A stretch of DNA of 64,000 nt from Trochalopteron elliotii (GCA_024734555.1 JANPWX010000108.1:227756-291755); one strand, 5' to 3'; shown: positions 14,309-28,239, counted from the stretch's first letter. The notes: generated by a model from the sequence alone, not told the origin. Made by a program: numbers and translations.

Positions 14309-15424
14309 GTGTACACTGGTCTCTCACAACATCATTCTCTAAATTGGTGAGAAATGGATTTGATGAGTGGACTGTTGGATAAGAAAGTAGTTGGATGGTT
14401 GTTTCCAGAGGGTAGTGGTCAACAGTTCAGAGTCCTGATGGACATCAGTGCCAAGTGGTGTCCTTTAGGGGTCTGTATTGGTAACACTGTTATTTAATAT
14501 CTTCATTAATAAAACAGACAAAAGGGTCAAGTTCATCCTTAGTACATTTGCAGATATTACCAAGCTGAGTGGTGTGGTTTGCCACATTTGAAGGACAGGA
14601 TGCTATCTGGAGGGACCTGAGAAATCTTGAGAGAGGGGTCCATGGGTATCTTGTAAGGTGTAACAAGGTCAAGTACAAGGTGCTGCACCTGGGTTGGGTC
14701 AATCCCCAATATCAATACAGGCTGCGGGATGAACAGATCCAGAGAAGACTGCGAAGGACTTGGGGGTGCTGGTGGCTGAGAGGCTGGACATGAACCGGCA
14801 ATGTGAGCTTGTAGTTCAGAAAGCCAACTGTGTCCTGGGCTGCACCCGAGGCAGCAAAACCAGCAGGTCAAGAAAAGTGATTCTGGCCCTCCACTTCCCT
14901 CTCGTGAGACCCCACGTGTAGTACTTTATCCAGCTTTGGGATCCTCAGCACTGGATGGACATTGAGCTGTTGGAGTGCAGAGTAGTGTCACCAAGATGGT
15001 TAGAGGGTTGAAGCACCTCTCATATAAGGAAAGGCTGGGAGATTTGTGTTTGCCCATCCTGAAAAAGAGAAAACACTGGGGTAACATAATTGCAAACTTC
15101 TAGTACCCGAAGACAACCTACAAGAAAGACAGAGGGATTTTTTACAAGACAGTGTAATAAGAGGACAAGTGGGAGTGGTTTCAAACTGGAAGAGAGTAGG
15201 CTTACTAACATATTAGGAAGAAATTCTTGACTATGAGGGTGGTAAGACAAAGGTTGTAACAGGTTGCCTGGAGAAATTGTGGACTCACCAATACTAGAAG
15301 TATTTAAGGTCAGCTTGAATGGAACTCTGAGAACTTGGTCTAAGGTAAGATGTATCTGCCCATGTGAGGGGGTTAGAACTAGACGATCTTCAAGGTCCTT
15401 TCTAACCCAAACCATTCTGTGATT
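14309..15424 (+). mobile_element. CR1 LINE, 5'-truncated, ~1.1 kb
   Basis: This is the longest CR1 copy in the window and lies in sense orientation. Landmarks appear in the CR1 order. A 'tctcacaacatcattctcta' phrase at 14322-14341 matches the part of the reverse transcriptase frame just after the AFDT-type motif. 'accaagctgagtggtgtggt' lies around 14558-14577 and 'aggtgctgcacctgggt' around 14679-14695. A decayed 'cacctctcatataaggaaag' block is near 15014-15033, and 'aggaagaaattcttgactat' lies near 15210. The 3' UTR reads 'gatcttcaaggtcctttcta' around 15385-15404 and ends in ccattctgtgatt at 15424. The element covers the C-terminal part of ORF2 plus the 3' UTR. The reading frame is broken many times. 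The 131-codon minus-strand frame at 15020-15415 is an antisense shadow of this repeat. Confidence 0.95.
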
Positions 15425-18400
15425 TGCTTTATCTATTTATAGTATTCTTCCAAAAAGATGTGTTTGAAAAGTCAGCATAAAAGATACTATTCAAAGCAGT
15501 CTGTCACTACATGCAGCCAAAAAGAAGCTAAATACTGTCACTACCTACAAAAAGCTTCCCATCAAATAATTCTATTGCTTCATTTCACTTATTATGCAAG
15601 TGTATGTCCTGATTTCTAGCTGTAATTTTAGTTATGCTTGAAATAATTATGTAGTTCCAGAAGTTAGGAGTTGATTGTCCTGAATAGTTTTGTAGTTTCT
15701 AGTAGTTTTACTCCTGTAGTTTTGTAGGGAAAATTTTGTAGTTTCTCACTTCAGTTTATAAAGATGAGAGTCTATGTATTTATGTGTTTGGATTTGTTTT
15801 CAAATTCTTTATTTTATTTGGAAATGAAGATCCATAAATAAGTAACATGTGTGGTTCTGTAAGCATAAGCTGAACTGCTGGATGTTCAGTAGCATTTAGT
15901 AAAACTTCAGAGTATCAGTGCTTTTGACAACACTTTTTGCTTTCTTTTTTTCCCCTTGACCCAGTCTGCTTAAATAATAATTAATTCCTTCCGAGAGATT
16001 CTACAATTTGGTGTTCAATGGTATGGATGCCAGCCACAGTGAATGCAACATGTAAGGAAACAACTTAGTGAGGCTTATTGTGCTCTACCCTACAGAAACA
16101 ACTGAATCAGCAAGTACTCTGAGAACACAAAACAGGCAGTTTCACTTTGGAAAAATAGACAAGGAGATGACCGGGAATGAGGTGGGCAAATCTAGTTCTA
16201 AATAGTGTTACTATTCTTGTGTTAGTATAGAATTACCTTAGAAAAATAGAAAGTTACCAGCAGGATTGACAAAAGGTGACTTTCAAAGCCAAATGTCAGT
16301 TGTCAACTGAGCAACTTGAAATATTGCAGACTAGTAATTTATTCAGATTGACTGAATTTTTATTGGTTCAGTACCTTTAATTAGGAAGAAAAAAGGCTAA
16401 GATCATAAATATCTGATCCTATAAACATTATGGGATGTAGAGAAGTGTCTGTGCTAGAGAAGAACATTCTGCTACCTTTGTAAAATCCCACCCAGGTTTG
16501 ACCAAATGGCAAAAAATCTAGTTTGTATATGCTCAGTTGCAGTTTTTGGACTCCAACTAGATGATATTTCCCAGAAGACTGGCCTAATAATCTAAAATAC
16601 ATGCACATAATCTGTCCTGTGATTTCAGTAATACTTTGCTCAGACAAAGCAGCATTAAACACATCTTTAAAGGATAAAGTATTTTAAAAAATTAGGTGTT
16701 AGGTACCTTGAGTTTATTACCCAGTGTTGAAAGAAGTCTTTTACTTCAATACATCTCTTTTGTCAAAATAGATGTTCGCTAAAATCTAACCTCATTGAAT
16801 AATTGCAAAGGAAAAGGAGCCAGTCTTTTCAAACACTCTGTTGTACAGATAATTACTCCGAAATCCTGCTAGGAAAGACTAATTGTGCCTTCAAACTAGG
16901 TACCAAAAATACACAATAAATAAGTCCCTATATTAAGCAACTTCCAAAAAAGAAAGTACTGGATACTCATTTAATGAGCATTGCATATAGGAGAGTCTGT
17001 ATTGGAGAAAAAATTATATACAACCATAATATACATGTACAGGAGATCATTTTTCACATTGCTCTTTCCTGGCTATATGGGGCATGACTTGTAACTTTAA
17101 TAAAACTTAACGTGTTTTTCAGATCAGATATATATTGTCAAGTATACCCCTTAAGATCATATTATGTCTCTTCAAATTTAATAAAATGCATGATATTGCC
17201 TTGAAAAATAGATTACGTGTTGTATAGACAAAATATGAACCTGCACAATAACATTTTTTGAATAGATTTGGACAAGCTTACATGTTGTAAGTTATTTTGT
17301 TATGTATTTTACAAACATTACTGTATTTCTGCCTCAATTCCCTTTTGATTAGTTGTCCAAGAGAATTTAATGTATATTAATTATAAATGAGTAATTATAT
17401 ATTATTTCTCTATATTAATGATAGATTATTCCATACTTACTTATGAATTATGTTGTTTTTTTTAAATGCGCATATGTGAATGACTCATGTTTGATTTTGG
17501 CCAAGACTGGAAGATGTGCTCAAAGATTCATTATAGTAATTTCTGTGTTACAACAAAATGTATGTTGAGGAAAGATGAAAATCACCTTTCCTGGAAAATG
17601 ATCTGTTTGTATATTATTTTCCCTCAGACTTAATGAAGAGAGTCTCATGAAAAGTGCAGCTTTTTTCAAGCAACAAAATTTCTCAATGACTTCCACAGTT
17701 TTTCTTTAAGTGTTTTGTTCAGGTACCTCTGTAAAAGAACAAATATCATTACAAAGTGTAAAATTGCACCTAGGAGCATCAGTGCTGTTTTTGCTAACAT
17801 TTCATCATCTGATGATGCATTATATACTGCATCTGTACTGCTTGCTTTCTAATCCACTTATAGCTGTTTTGTGCAGGAAATTAAATACTGGAACATTAAG
17901 AAACGAGGAAAACACATGATACAAGGGGAGCTTAGAAAGCAGTAAAAAGTGAATTCTGGCAAAAAATTAATAATCATATTGTTAAAATAGGTAATTTCTT
18001 TTCATCTGTCATTACTCTGAGAAAGAGATTAATTCAGTGTTGAGAACATCAGTCAAAGTGTTCACATCCACAGAGGACATGAAAGGAAAATGAATTTATA
18101 ATTACCTGTATAGTATGTAGGAGCATTACAAATAATGAATCATACAAAATGTGTATGGACTGGGAATGTGCATATACATCCAGATAAATTTCAACTCATA
18201 ATCTAAGTACCTGTCTGTCTGAATTACTATAGTTGAAAAATCATATAAAACATTCTCTCTGAAAAATTAGCATCGTAACGACCTAATTGTACTTCAGTGT
18301 TACCTTCTAGAAATAATTTGACAAAGCCCTCTAACAAATGCTTCAATGGCTTGAAGATAGGGCAGAAGGCTTCACTCCACTAAGGGTAAATTTAAGATTG

Positions 18401-20187
18401 TTATTATGCATTTTGCATGCTACCCAAATGGAGAGCTGTGATTTGGAGTCATTAATAAATTCAGACTGTTTTGAAATTTCCTGAAATAAAATCTCAGATT
18501 TGTTTATTAGTTTTGCTCTTTGTTTCTTGTCGAATTCTTAGAACAGGAGTAACTGTCCAACCTCAAAGAGTTACTTGTGAGGAAAAGTTATTTATGTTGT
18601 CTACTTTGGGCAGAGCAGGTGCCCTGAATTTCTAGGTGCAGTCTCTGAAGAGAGGTGACTTTCTTCAGGGTTGGGGTTCACAGCCTCACACATGTGCTTC
18701 AATCACACTGCCTGCTTTGAAGGCATCTGCCACCTTTGGTCTGCTGTACAGGGAGCTTGCTACTGAAATACAGTTCCTTAACTACGTGCTTACATGTAGG
18801 TGGGGTGGGATGGATCTAGGTTTGGCCTTTATAACATTCTCCCTCTTTTCTACATGTTTGGAGTTTGAGAATTCTTGCTGTCGTTTGGGTTTTTGGTTTT
18901 GGGTCTTTTTGGGTTTTTTTCACTTATGTTGTTGTTTTGCTCTCTTCCTGCCCTCCTAGTATGTAGCATTTCCTTCCCTACAGTTTGGAGGTAAGGTTAC
19001 AAGACAGATTAAGTAATCAAATTGATTCTGTAACTAGGTTTTTGATAGCAATAGCTGGCTGTACTAGGATCTTATTCTCTTAAGTTTATTTTCCCACCAT
19101 TTGTGTTTAGCTGCTCTCGCTTCCTGCGCAATAGTATCAGTCTTCTGAGTATTCCCATCATTTTAAGCTAAAAAGACATGAAAAGAAAAGTAAAGGGGGC
19201 TTTGTATCTGTCCTGCCTGTTTAGAAATTTTAATCTTAGAATATGGCAAGAATCTGTAGCAAAAAACTTATTGTTTTCTTTGTCTTCATTAATAATCAAA
19301 ACAAAGCTCCCTTCATTGTAGGTTCTTAGAATATACCAGACAAGCATAAAGGTGATTCTTCAGTTTGAAAATTTTAGGATGTGCATTTTGAGGAGACCTG
19401 GTCTTTGAATTTTGTAGATGCTGTTATTCAATGTGGCTTTTTGGTAGCTGGTGGCTGTGTTTCCCTGCATTCTGTGGGGGATTCTTTCCTACTCTCAATG
19501 TGCTGGCACTTGTACACCAATGCGCTTCTTCTGCACGAATCACTGGCAGTCAGGAGAAATTCATTGAATGACCAAATGAGATCTTATTCTCTGAATTTAT
19601 AGTGCATACTTCAAATGAGAAGATCAACATTCATATAATTAATGCCCCCTGCCCCAATCCCAAGTCATACCACTTTAGTGTATTTTAGATCTATCAAATG
19701 ATGTTTCATGAATTGGTAGGTAAGAGAATGCATATTTAATTGAGCAAGAATGAATGGATTTAGGGTTTAGGGTGGAAAGGCTGATGGATTTGGCAAGGAA
19801 TTTACTTAGGTAAAGTCAGGTGCATTGGCAGTAAGCAGAAACATATTTTATTTTTTGGCAGTAAAGCTGTTATGCTCAGGGAATATCATACGTCTTGTTG
19901 ACTGAGGTGGAAAATTTTGAAGAGATCCTCTTGAAAAACTTCTGGAATTATATCACAGCCCTTGTCAAGATGTAAATAATTCAGTATTGCAAAGTCATCT
20001 GGAGAACAGTCAGGAAAAGAAAGCAGGGATTTTTTGACATTGATGCTTCTCTTATATTCAGGAAAAACTAGTTCCTTGATCCCTTTTACATAAGCACTGG
20101 GACTGTGCCAGCCAATGGGATGCTGGTTTTAATCCATAAAACAAAATGTTATGCAAGTTAAAAAGAAGTCTGAGTGATTAATTCCTA
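15425..20187. other. anonymous AT-rich noncoding DNA
   Basis: No gene is recognised. A GC-richer patch at 18600-18960 contains a 107-codon plus-strand frame (18636-18959), and 19381-19602 contains a 73-codon frame. Neither has a recognisable domain. The end of the first frame is a G/T-rich low-complexity segment (F/W/G-rich translation). No transposon edges are seen. Confidence 0.5.
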
Positions 20188-20354
20188 TAAAACAAAACAA
20201 AAGCCCAAACCAAACCAAAAACCTGCCCCCCCCCCAAAAAAAAAAAAAGTAAGAGAAAGAAAAGAAAAAGGGAAAGGAAAAGAGAAGAAAGAGAAAGAGA
20301 AAGAGAAAGAGAAAGAGAAAGAGAAAGAGAAAGAGAAAGNTTTTTTTTTTTTTT
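20188..20354. repeat. A/C tract, (GAGAAA)n tract, N, poly-T junction
   Basis: Four low-complexity blocks follow one another. An A/C-rich tract (20188-20248) includes a C10 run and an A14 run. A purine-only GAAAGA/GAGAAA repeat covers 20249-20339. A single ambiguous base N sits at 20340. A T14 run follows at 20341-20354. The abrupt switch from pure purine to pure T exactly at the N suggests that the true repeat was not resolved by the assembly. Confidence 0.95.
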
Positions 20355-23300
20355 AGAATAGTGAATTTTCATTTTGTAGTCATATCTGACACAGCAAATG
20401 AAATGAAATATAATTTGTCTGTTCCTGCTGTGTTGCAGTCATATTTCTTCCCATTTGCAATGATTTCAGTCTTGTGATGCACCAAAATGCTGTCTAGTCA
20501 ACTTCATTTTCTTCAAAGAGAATAAAGTGTTTTGAAACCATTAGACACATAGACTTCAGAAAATTAATTGGGAATTCAGCTTTGTTCAGAGTGTGCTAAG
20601 CAGAGAAAATGTTGTGCATGGTGATATTGTCCAAACTCTGCTATGAACAAAAAAGTGTACAGTTTTCCTAAAGAGGTCAAATTTAAATTGCAAGCAAGTA
20701 AGCAATTTGTTATGAAGTAAAATGCACAAACAAAAGTCTTGTAAATGATAAACGCTGAACTATATTTTCTTCTTAATAGGCCAGCATAAGTAGGTTGGTT
20801 TAAACAAAAGCTGCTTCTGTTGTAAAACCCAAATATATTTATTTTAGTACAAACTAAATAACTTTTAAGAACATCTTCTCTTAATTGCCTTGGAAGTTCT
20901 GTGCAAAAGAAAAAAGGAGTAACTGGGTGAAATAATCTGAAATTAAAACCCACAATTTTTGGATTTCATCTTTTATTTTTTCCCCCTCTCTTTCAGTCCC
21001 TAGTCTGGGAAATAGAATTTCTATGGATTTCCTGTATTCCACACTCTCAAATCTATAATGCTGCTTTAAATTTAGGGTTATGCTTTCTTTCTCTTGAAGA
21101 AAAAGCCCCAAAACTATAAACACGCACTTAGTTCTGTTGTGTCTCTTACAACGGATGCCTCACCTGAAAATAGCTCAATCTTTTCTATGGTTCAGTAAAA
21201 TAATTAAATATCAGTATTTATAGATTGCTACAATGTTTAAACAGTGTTTCTATGTGAAAACTGACATATGTAGCTGTAACTTTTCAAAATAAAATGTTTG
21301 AAAACTATGATTTCATGTCTTATGGTTTTACTGCTATTCTTTACAAGCATTGCAGCAACACATGGCTCACCAAGGAGATGCTGAACTGGTCTGACAGCTC
21401 CTATCCAACACACCTTTACATCCATCTGTTTTCAGATCAATTCTTATTTTTGTGTTTGATGTTTAGGAACTGAATAAAAATGAGGCTGGAAAAACAGAAA
21501 AGTAGTTTATTCTTTTATGAACAGCTTCTACAAAAAAATGTCATGATACAGGCTTAGGGCTGCATCTTTTTCTGTATTAAAGTGTTGACTGGAAAGCTGG
21601 GGAAAACACATAAGGTTCAGTGAAGAGAGAGATAAATATTGTTTTAACTCATATACTGAAGAAAGTGAAAATACGACTTAAGTCACGGTTGGTCCTGCTA
21701 GGATGCATTACTTCATGACACATTTCCTCTACATCACCTTTTCCTGCCTGGATCTGTTTCTGCAAGACCTTGTACACATGAGTGCTCTCACTAAACATGA
21801 CAGGATGGCTGGAAGACTTGGCAGACCTGGAGCCAATACATGCCACAAATCCCCGGCACTGCAGTGAAACCAGCTGGGCGTCAGGGGACATCACTGGTTC
21901 AGACCTTAAAGCCTCTCTCCATCTTGCTTTCATATTGTTTTATGTGTTTTTATTTATATTCTGTCACTCTCAAAACCCATGAACATTGCTTTCCTGTTTA
22001 CTTACTTCTGTTTTCTTGATCTGTCTCCTTTCTTTCTTTAGTGGAATAAAAAAATAGAAAAAACTGCCTTGTATAGAGTAGTATACATATATACAGATAT
22101 ACTATCTATATAGCAAGTAAGACAGTAAAAGAAACTGTAATTTCTGTGTATTAATGGACTACCCTGTGCTGGGAAGTCTGAAGGGCTTAATCTCAAACCA
22201 TTCTCAGCATGGCTATAATATAATTATTTAGCAGTGCATGCTCAGTGAGCATAGTCACTGTAATACACACCGTCAGGACTTGTTTAGGTGTTGATAGTAA
22301 AGATTAAAGATAATAGCACAGTGTAATTGTCACAGGATTTTAAATATATTATAAATTGAAGTAAATATTGATCTCATTTCATCCATTATTAATATGGATG
22401 GGAATAGACCCTACATAGAGAGTGGATGTGTGAGATCCGGTCTCTCAAGATTCTCAACAAGAGGTCCCAAGGAATCTAATAATAAACAAATGGAAAGAAA
22501 AAAAAAAGTCCCCAAACACCATGAAGAAAGCAAGAGGTTTTCTGAGGGGATGGGGTTAATTCAGACGATTTGAGTTGCACCAGATATAAAATCTTGAATT
22601 GTTCTCTGATTTTGCTATCAAATTAGTATTTGATTAATCTCATGCTCAATGACATCTTACATTATAATGTCAAAGGGAGAAAGCAATTATGTGTAATAAT
22701 ACAAGACAACATCTAGGGGGAGGAGATATTTAATTTTCCAAATTGTCCAGTGCAATGAAATGACAATAAACACATTTCTAATAAGTGTTTCTTTTTCATT
22801 TGGTCTTTTTCATTTTTTAAATAATTTAGAAGAGATAGTCTGGTGTCATGTTAAGAGTTAGGTTTGTTTCTTTCTTCTGTGTCAGTCGGAATATCTGTTT
22901 AAGATATTTGTGTGCTCTGTAAGTGATAGTGATTTTGCAGTACCAACAATGCAGGAAGAAATTAACTTGCCCATTCCTATTGCCAGACTGCAATTTTCTT
23001 TTATTCTTTCCTTTTTCATGTGTCATTCTGCTGCAACGTTAGTAATTTTACAGTAATTTGCTGAGAAGTTGTCTAACATCCCATTTACCTGGTTATGAAC
23101 CACACCTGGTTGTTCTAGGATCAAGCTTTTAGCTAACAAAACATTTAAGAACAAGGAGAAGAAAGAAGCACCCCAAATAGTTTTTGTTTAAATGGTTCTG
23201 TAATTTGAAAACACCCTCTTGCTGTGCGAAAAACCTTTCTTTGCTAACTTTCAGAGACATTTCACTATTTTTCCTTCCCCCGTATGGGGAGTGAATTTTG

Positions 23301-24055
23301 TGGGTCTTTTTTTTCGTCCATGAGATGTTCTACAAATGTTTTCATAATGGGTTTCTTAATGCAGTCACTTTGGGGCATATTGGCAGAAAAATGTATGTAC
23401 AAATATAAAACCGTTAGAGGCAGAGAGTGAAATAAATTCAAACTCTTTTTTAGAGACAATTAATTATTCAATTTTTACATTTCATAGAACTTTCTTCTAC
23501 CATGCTTGCTGACAAGTGTTTGATATTGTGGTTTTGTATGGCTATGCACAAACCACCCCAGCATTTGCACATCGTTTTGGAAAAAAGCGTTGGTAGACTT
23601 TTTGGAGTCAAAGTATTTCCTGTTTTCAGGTGAGAGCCCTGGCTGCATGAGTTGTGGGTTTTTTGGTGCAGCTTCTTTTATTTAAAAAAAAAAAATGCTG
23701 ACATTCATTGCATGAATGTCTTTGCATTATTCCTCAAGCACTTTTCCTTCCTGTACATGGTCAGTAAACCAAAACACACTTTTCCAGGAAAGAAAGTAAT
23801 ACTCTTATCTTACATAAACTAATGCAAAAGTGAAATCTCAATGACATTAGGAAATTTATTATTTTCGTATTTGTTCAGTGCTAAAAATGAAAAGATGTGG
23901 AAAGTTTAAAAATGCTATTATGTTTTTACCTCAATTCCACTCCCTAAGACAAGACTGTAGATTATGATATTTTTGTTAGAGCTTGTTTTTGGTCTAATAT
24001 GAACACTGGTGACTAGAAATTGTGAATCTAAGGCAACAGCAGTAGCAGCCCAGGG
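20355..24055. other. anonymous AT-rich noncoding DNA
   Basis: There is no identified gene. The clean 94-codon minus-strand frame at 21649-21933 is listed separately. Minus-strand frames of 125 codons (20576-20953) and 80 codons (20881-21123) overlap each other in different frames and have no recognisable content. No transposon edges are visible. Confidence 0.5.
21649..21933 (-). other. possible coding fragment, 94 open codons, unidentified
   Basis: This frame runs from an ATG at 21931-21933 to a stop at 21649. Its composition is more balanced than that of neighbouring frames, with Cys, Gly, His, Met and Arg well spread and no low-complexity runs. It lies in a locally GC-richer patch (about 21720-21900). 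On the minus strand, a ccag sequence before codon 21 and an aaaag/gtgatg sequence near codon 68 could serve as weak splice signals. I do not recognise the protein or any domain. It could be an exon, a decayed processed pseudogene, or chance. The last reading is slightly favoured, because no promoter, partner exon or polyadenylation signal is visible. Confidence 0.15.
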
Positions 24056-24169
24056 AAAAAAAAAAAAAAACAAAAACAAAAACAAGAAAACCAAAACCCC
24101 CAAACAAACAAAAACAAAATAAAAAACCAAACGAATAAACACAAAACAAAAACAAAACCTCAAACCCCC
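24056..24169 (+). repeat. A/C-rich tract, 114 bp
   Basis: An A15 run passes into CAAAAA, CCAAAA and CAAAC units with few interruptions. The minus-strand frame at 23918-24298 (126 codons) is only the F/L/V-rich antisense reading of this tract. Confidence 0.95.
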
Positions 24170-27100
24170 GCTGTATGAATAATTCATGTGTTCACTGTGT
24201 TCACTGTTCATTGTATGCAGAATCTGACTTTTAATAATGATGGAATAGTATAGTAATGTACTTGGTTGAATCAGTATAAGGTATGAGAACAGTAACAATT
24301 CTTCTCACTTCACTGACTTTCATCCATAATGTGATCATAAACTCACTACCATTATGTAGACTGCCAATTTTTATGGAGGAGAGAGGAAGTATTTTGTATA
24401 AAATTGGTGGTTGAACTTCTCATAAGTCTTAACCTTTCTTCACAAAAGGTTGAAACACCTATCTTCCAGTGCCACTTTTTTTTTTTTTTTTGGTAGGAAT
24501 CCCTTTCTGAATATTTTTCTTTCCTGATTGCTGCCATCATTTCAGTAATTTATTTCCATTCTTTATCTCTTGCATCTCTTTCCTTGAACAGAAAATCAGG
24601 CTTTTCAAAATTTCTTGCGACTAGATAGGATCCATTAATACATTTTATTTCCCTTTCCATTGCCTTCTCCAGAATATTATTCTCTGTACACCTTAATCTT
24701 TGCATCTGTTATGGTGAGAAAAAGGGTTAGTAACTTACAAGCCAATGGGGAAAATAAAATCCAAGTATATTAGCAAAACATGAATACTATCCGTTATTTC
24801 CTACATCACCATTCATGAGATTATAGAATAATTTAAAGGCACCACACTAGTGGCAGTTTTATAGATTGTGTAATGTTTTGTTTAGTCCACAGTGAATTTT
24901 GATGTTACTGAAACCTTTTACTATTCAACTATGCATGCAGGGAGTGCAGAAGTCAAGAATTGTGTTTTCTTGCTACTTCAAAAAGTCTCTATGTAATAAT
25001 TTGGCATTTTGAATGAACAGTTTTTGCAGAATTTCTGCCATTTTCTTTACACATTGGCCATACAGTTTAAAACAGTGTATATATATAAATGGGGAAAAAA
25101 TAACACTTTGGTATGGGTATGGTAATCTTTGCTCCATTTATATATGCACTGCATAAACAGCTTTTAAATATGCTATTATAATATGCAAGAGTCTATTTCT
25201 GTCTGTGATATTCCTGTGAGAATACCACAGATATTCCTGTAAGAGGGAAAGACGATAGTCTGCAAGGTGCAGTTGAGTGGGAGAAACAGTCTTGCAAATT
25301 ACTGTGGGTAATGGGGAGGTGAGAACCATGTTCTTGTTGGTTAAGAATAACCTCCAACAAGCACTCTTCAGTGTTTTGTCAGCAGCTGAAGCAATTGTCT
25401 CAGCTTTCCTGAGTCTCGCAGGGCCAGCAGTAGAATTATGGATGTCTATGCCTAATAGTCAGCTCCTCTCAGTCTGTTGCCCATGTTGTAATGCATAGGT
25501 CAAACCTGAGTCAGCATTCAATAGCATTGTATGAAATTACAGTGTTAGTATCCACACTGGGCTGGTCTTTCTCACCATGAGACTACTTTTCTGACTGGCA
25601 ACTTTTGTTGAAATTTAACCTGAATCCCAGTTGAAATGATCTTTCAATGTGTGGATGTCTTGTCGAACTGCTTCATTCCTAGTGAGGTGACTCCACAACT
25701 GCCCACTATACAGCCTTTTTCACTTTGTGTTTTTAATATGGAAGGCTGGTTCTCCAAGCTTGGCTGCTATGACCACAGCTCAAAAAGAATGTCAGGGGTT
25801 TCTCCAAACTGCCACCTTGGGCCACAGTATTTTTTATGGAGGACCACTTAGTCCAGATTCATTAATGGTGTTCCAGGGCAAGGAGACCACCTAGTATGGA
25901 GTCCATGTAATTTCCTGTTTCTTCATTATTTCAGCAGTTTGGGGGGTAAATGAATAAATAAATGATCAATCAATTGTTCCTTGCAGCTAGTGTCTATATA
26001 CCTGTAAAAGGCTGAATATATCTTATATGCAATAGAGTACATTACTAAAGAATGTTCTGTTTGGGAGGGCACTGTGTCAGAATTTAGTCAGTTTATTCAG
26101 GGAGGATATTTAAGTTATGACAGTGCCAATGCAGACCAGCAACAAACTTGCGTTAGAGCTGAAACTGGTTTTAACCCTAAAAACACATTGGTTACACACC
26201 ACAGTTTGGGATTATTGGAAGAATGGCATTTACAGTATACAATGTAAGAATAGCCATACTGCAGTATTGCTCAGTCTTTGCTGTTTTTACATCAGTTCTG
26301 ACTCATGAACCCATTCCAATGCTGCAGTCTTGCCATATTGCATCTTATTATATCAAGTGCCAAGAGCAATAACATAAAACCTTTGTTTTTCCTACATGCT
26401 CCATTTAATCTCTAAAAGCAGGACTCAGCTCAGTGGAGTGTATACATACACCAGCATTACACCAGTCCCATTCTGGAACCACAGCAGTCTTCACTCATAA
26501 ATTACTAGACCACAGCAATGCACAAGTGAAGCATATAGGTGAAAACTGAGGAGTTTAGTATCTAATAAATCTAAGATTCACTTTCTGTAACATTTGCAGT
26601 AAACCTCTTCTAGATGGTTGTATTTTAAAGCTACATGCTGTAAAGAGATTTAGCCTTGTCTTGGCACCAGCTGAAAGAATAGGATGTAATGTGTGCAGAA
26701 CTTTATATTGCATTTCAGTAAGCTGATTCATTTCTTATTAGTTCTGGGTGAATGTATGTGTGGGAGGAAGTAAAAGGGAGGGTGAACTTAGTTCTAAAAA
26801 TATAAATTTAAAAAAAGTCAAACTGTAAACATGGTATTTGAGTATAAATATAGAGTATCATATTTTCAATGACACTCTTATAGCAATTAGCACTTTTTGA
26901 AAGTGTATTATTTGCCTCCAGAAGGGGAAAATATGGCTTTACTGGAGCTGCATGTAAACAGCTTCAAGTGCAAGTTGACATGATTTTTTCCAAATAAAAA
27001 AATCTAGAACAGACTGAGACCCAACAGTGCTTGACATAGAAAAGCTACTGTTGATGCATACATAATACATTTCTAGAAAGCTAAGAAAACCAGTGAAAAG

Positions 27101-28239
27101 CAATCTGAGACAGGACTATGGGCTGCCTAACTTTAGAAAATTACAGTGCATTGGGCCAGACTCTCCTGAAAGTGATCATTTCAGAGGAGCAGACACTTAC
27201 AAGGGGTGATGGATCACTTCCCAATGTACATGCCTACTTTGGGAGTAACTGAAGTAAAATGTACATCACTCCAAATGATCATCATATCTCATTGCTAACA
27301 ACTTCTGGTAAACCAACTATAAATAGAAGCTCACTTTTTCAACGCTTTGTATACCAAACTTATAAAACTAATCTCTTTCAAAAACTTTTCTTCCTATGTC
27401 GCAAATTTGCATTACCAACGGAAGTTTATTATAATGATCTTCATGCTTTAGCAGGAAGGGGCTTGTAAAATGGGATACAGGAAAACTGTCACTCACAATT
27501 GAGTAGAATTAAAGGCAGTAGTCATGCTCCGTGGTACCTGTGGCTGGACAAACATATGGCTGTCAGGAAGAAGAGCCTAATGTATTTGTTAAATTATTTA
27601 TTTTAAAACTAAGCCCCATGTCTCATCTGTAGTTTTTAATTATTGTACTTATTTGCTTTTACTTTTACTATGTCAAGCAGTAGTTGCCATGGCATGTAAG
27701 ATTCTCTATAGTTTTCATTTGTGATCTCTTAAAGCAGTAGTCTGTCTTAGGTGGGCATTTGCATGTTGTTCAGGTTTCCTCTGAGTGAGCTCAATAAGTC
27801 ATCTACGAGCTTTCCTTGACAAAGAAAATCCATTTTTAGTCTTGGTATCTCCAGTTTTACCCATTGTTTGTTGACATGAGGAAGTCATGAGGAAGGCAGG
27901 AAGAAATGGAAATTAAAAATACTGAAGGAATAAGAAAAAGCTTCTTGTTTTTTCAAATGTCATCAAGTCTGGGATAAAAATTAAAACCAGGCACAGTATA
28001 GTTGTTGCCTGTCATTTAAGTTTTTCAGCCTTATAGAGACAGTTTTTAGTTTCCCATTTACATGTGCTCACTGTAATTCAAGCATTATTCAACACTTAAC
28101 ATGCAGTAATAAAATGTGATCCTAGAAAACTCATAAAGAAATACTCTGCCCTTTCCTAAATCCTGTGTTAGAAGTCAGCATTTTTTTAGTTCATCAGAAT
28201 GCTGTAAAGGAGGGAAGCTGTATGACTTGCCTTTCTAGG
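24170..28239. other. anonymous AT-rich noncoding DNA
   Basis: No gene, LTR or LINE is recognised. A T13-14 run occurs around 24478-24492. Open frames do not exceed 73 codons. Two modest GC-richer patches (25260-25500 and 25640-25860) contain plus-strand frames of 73 and 71 codons without recognisable domains. Confidence 0.55.

Noticed and set aside
15020..15415. 131-codon minus-strand open frame
   Set aside because: It is entirely antisense to the CR1 copy at 14309-15424. The open frame is a by-product of the repeat.
23918..24298. 126-codon minus-strand frame that looks like a membrane protein
   Set aside because: The hydrophobic stretch is the antisense translation of the A/C-rich tract at 24056-24169.
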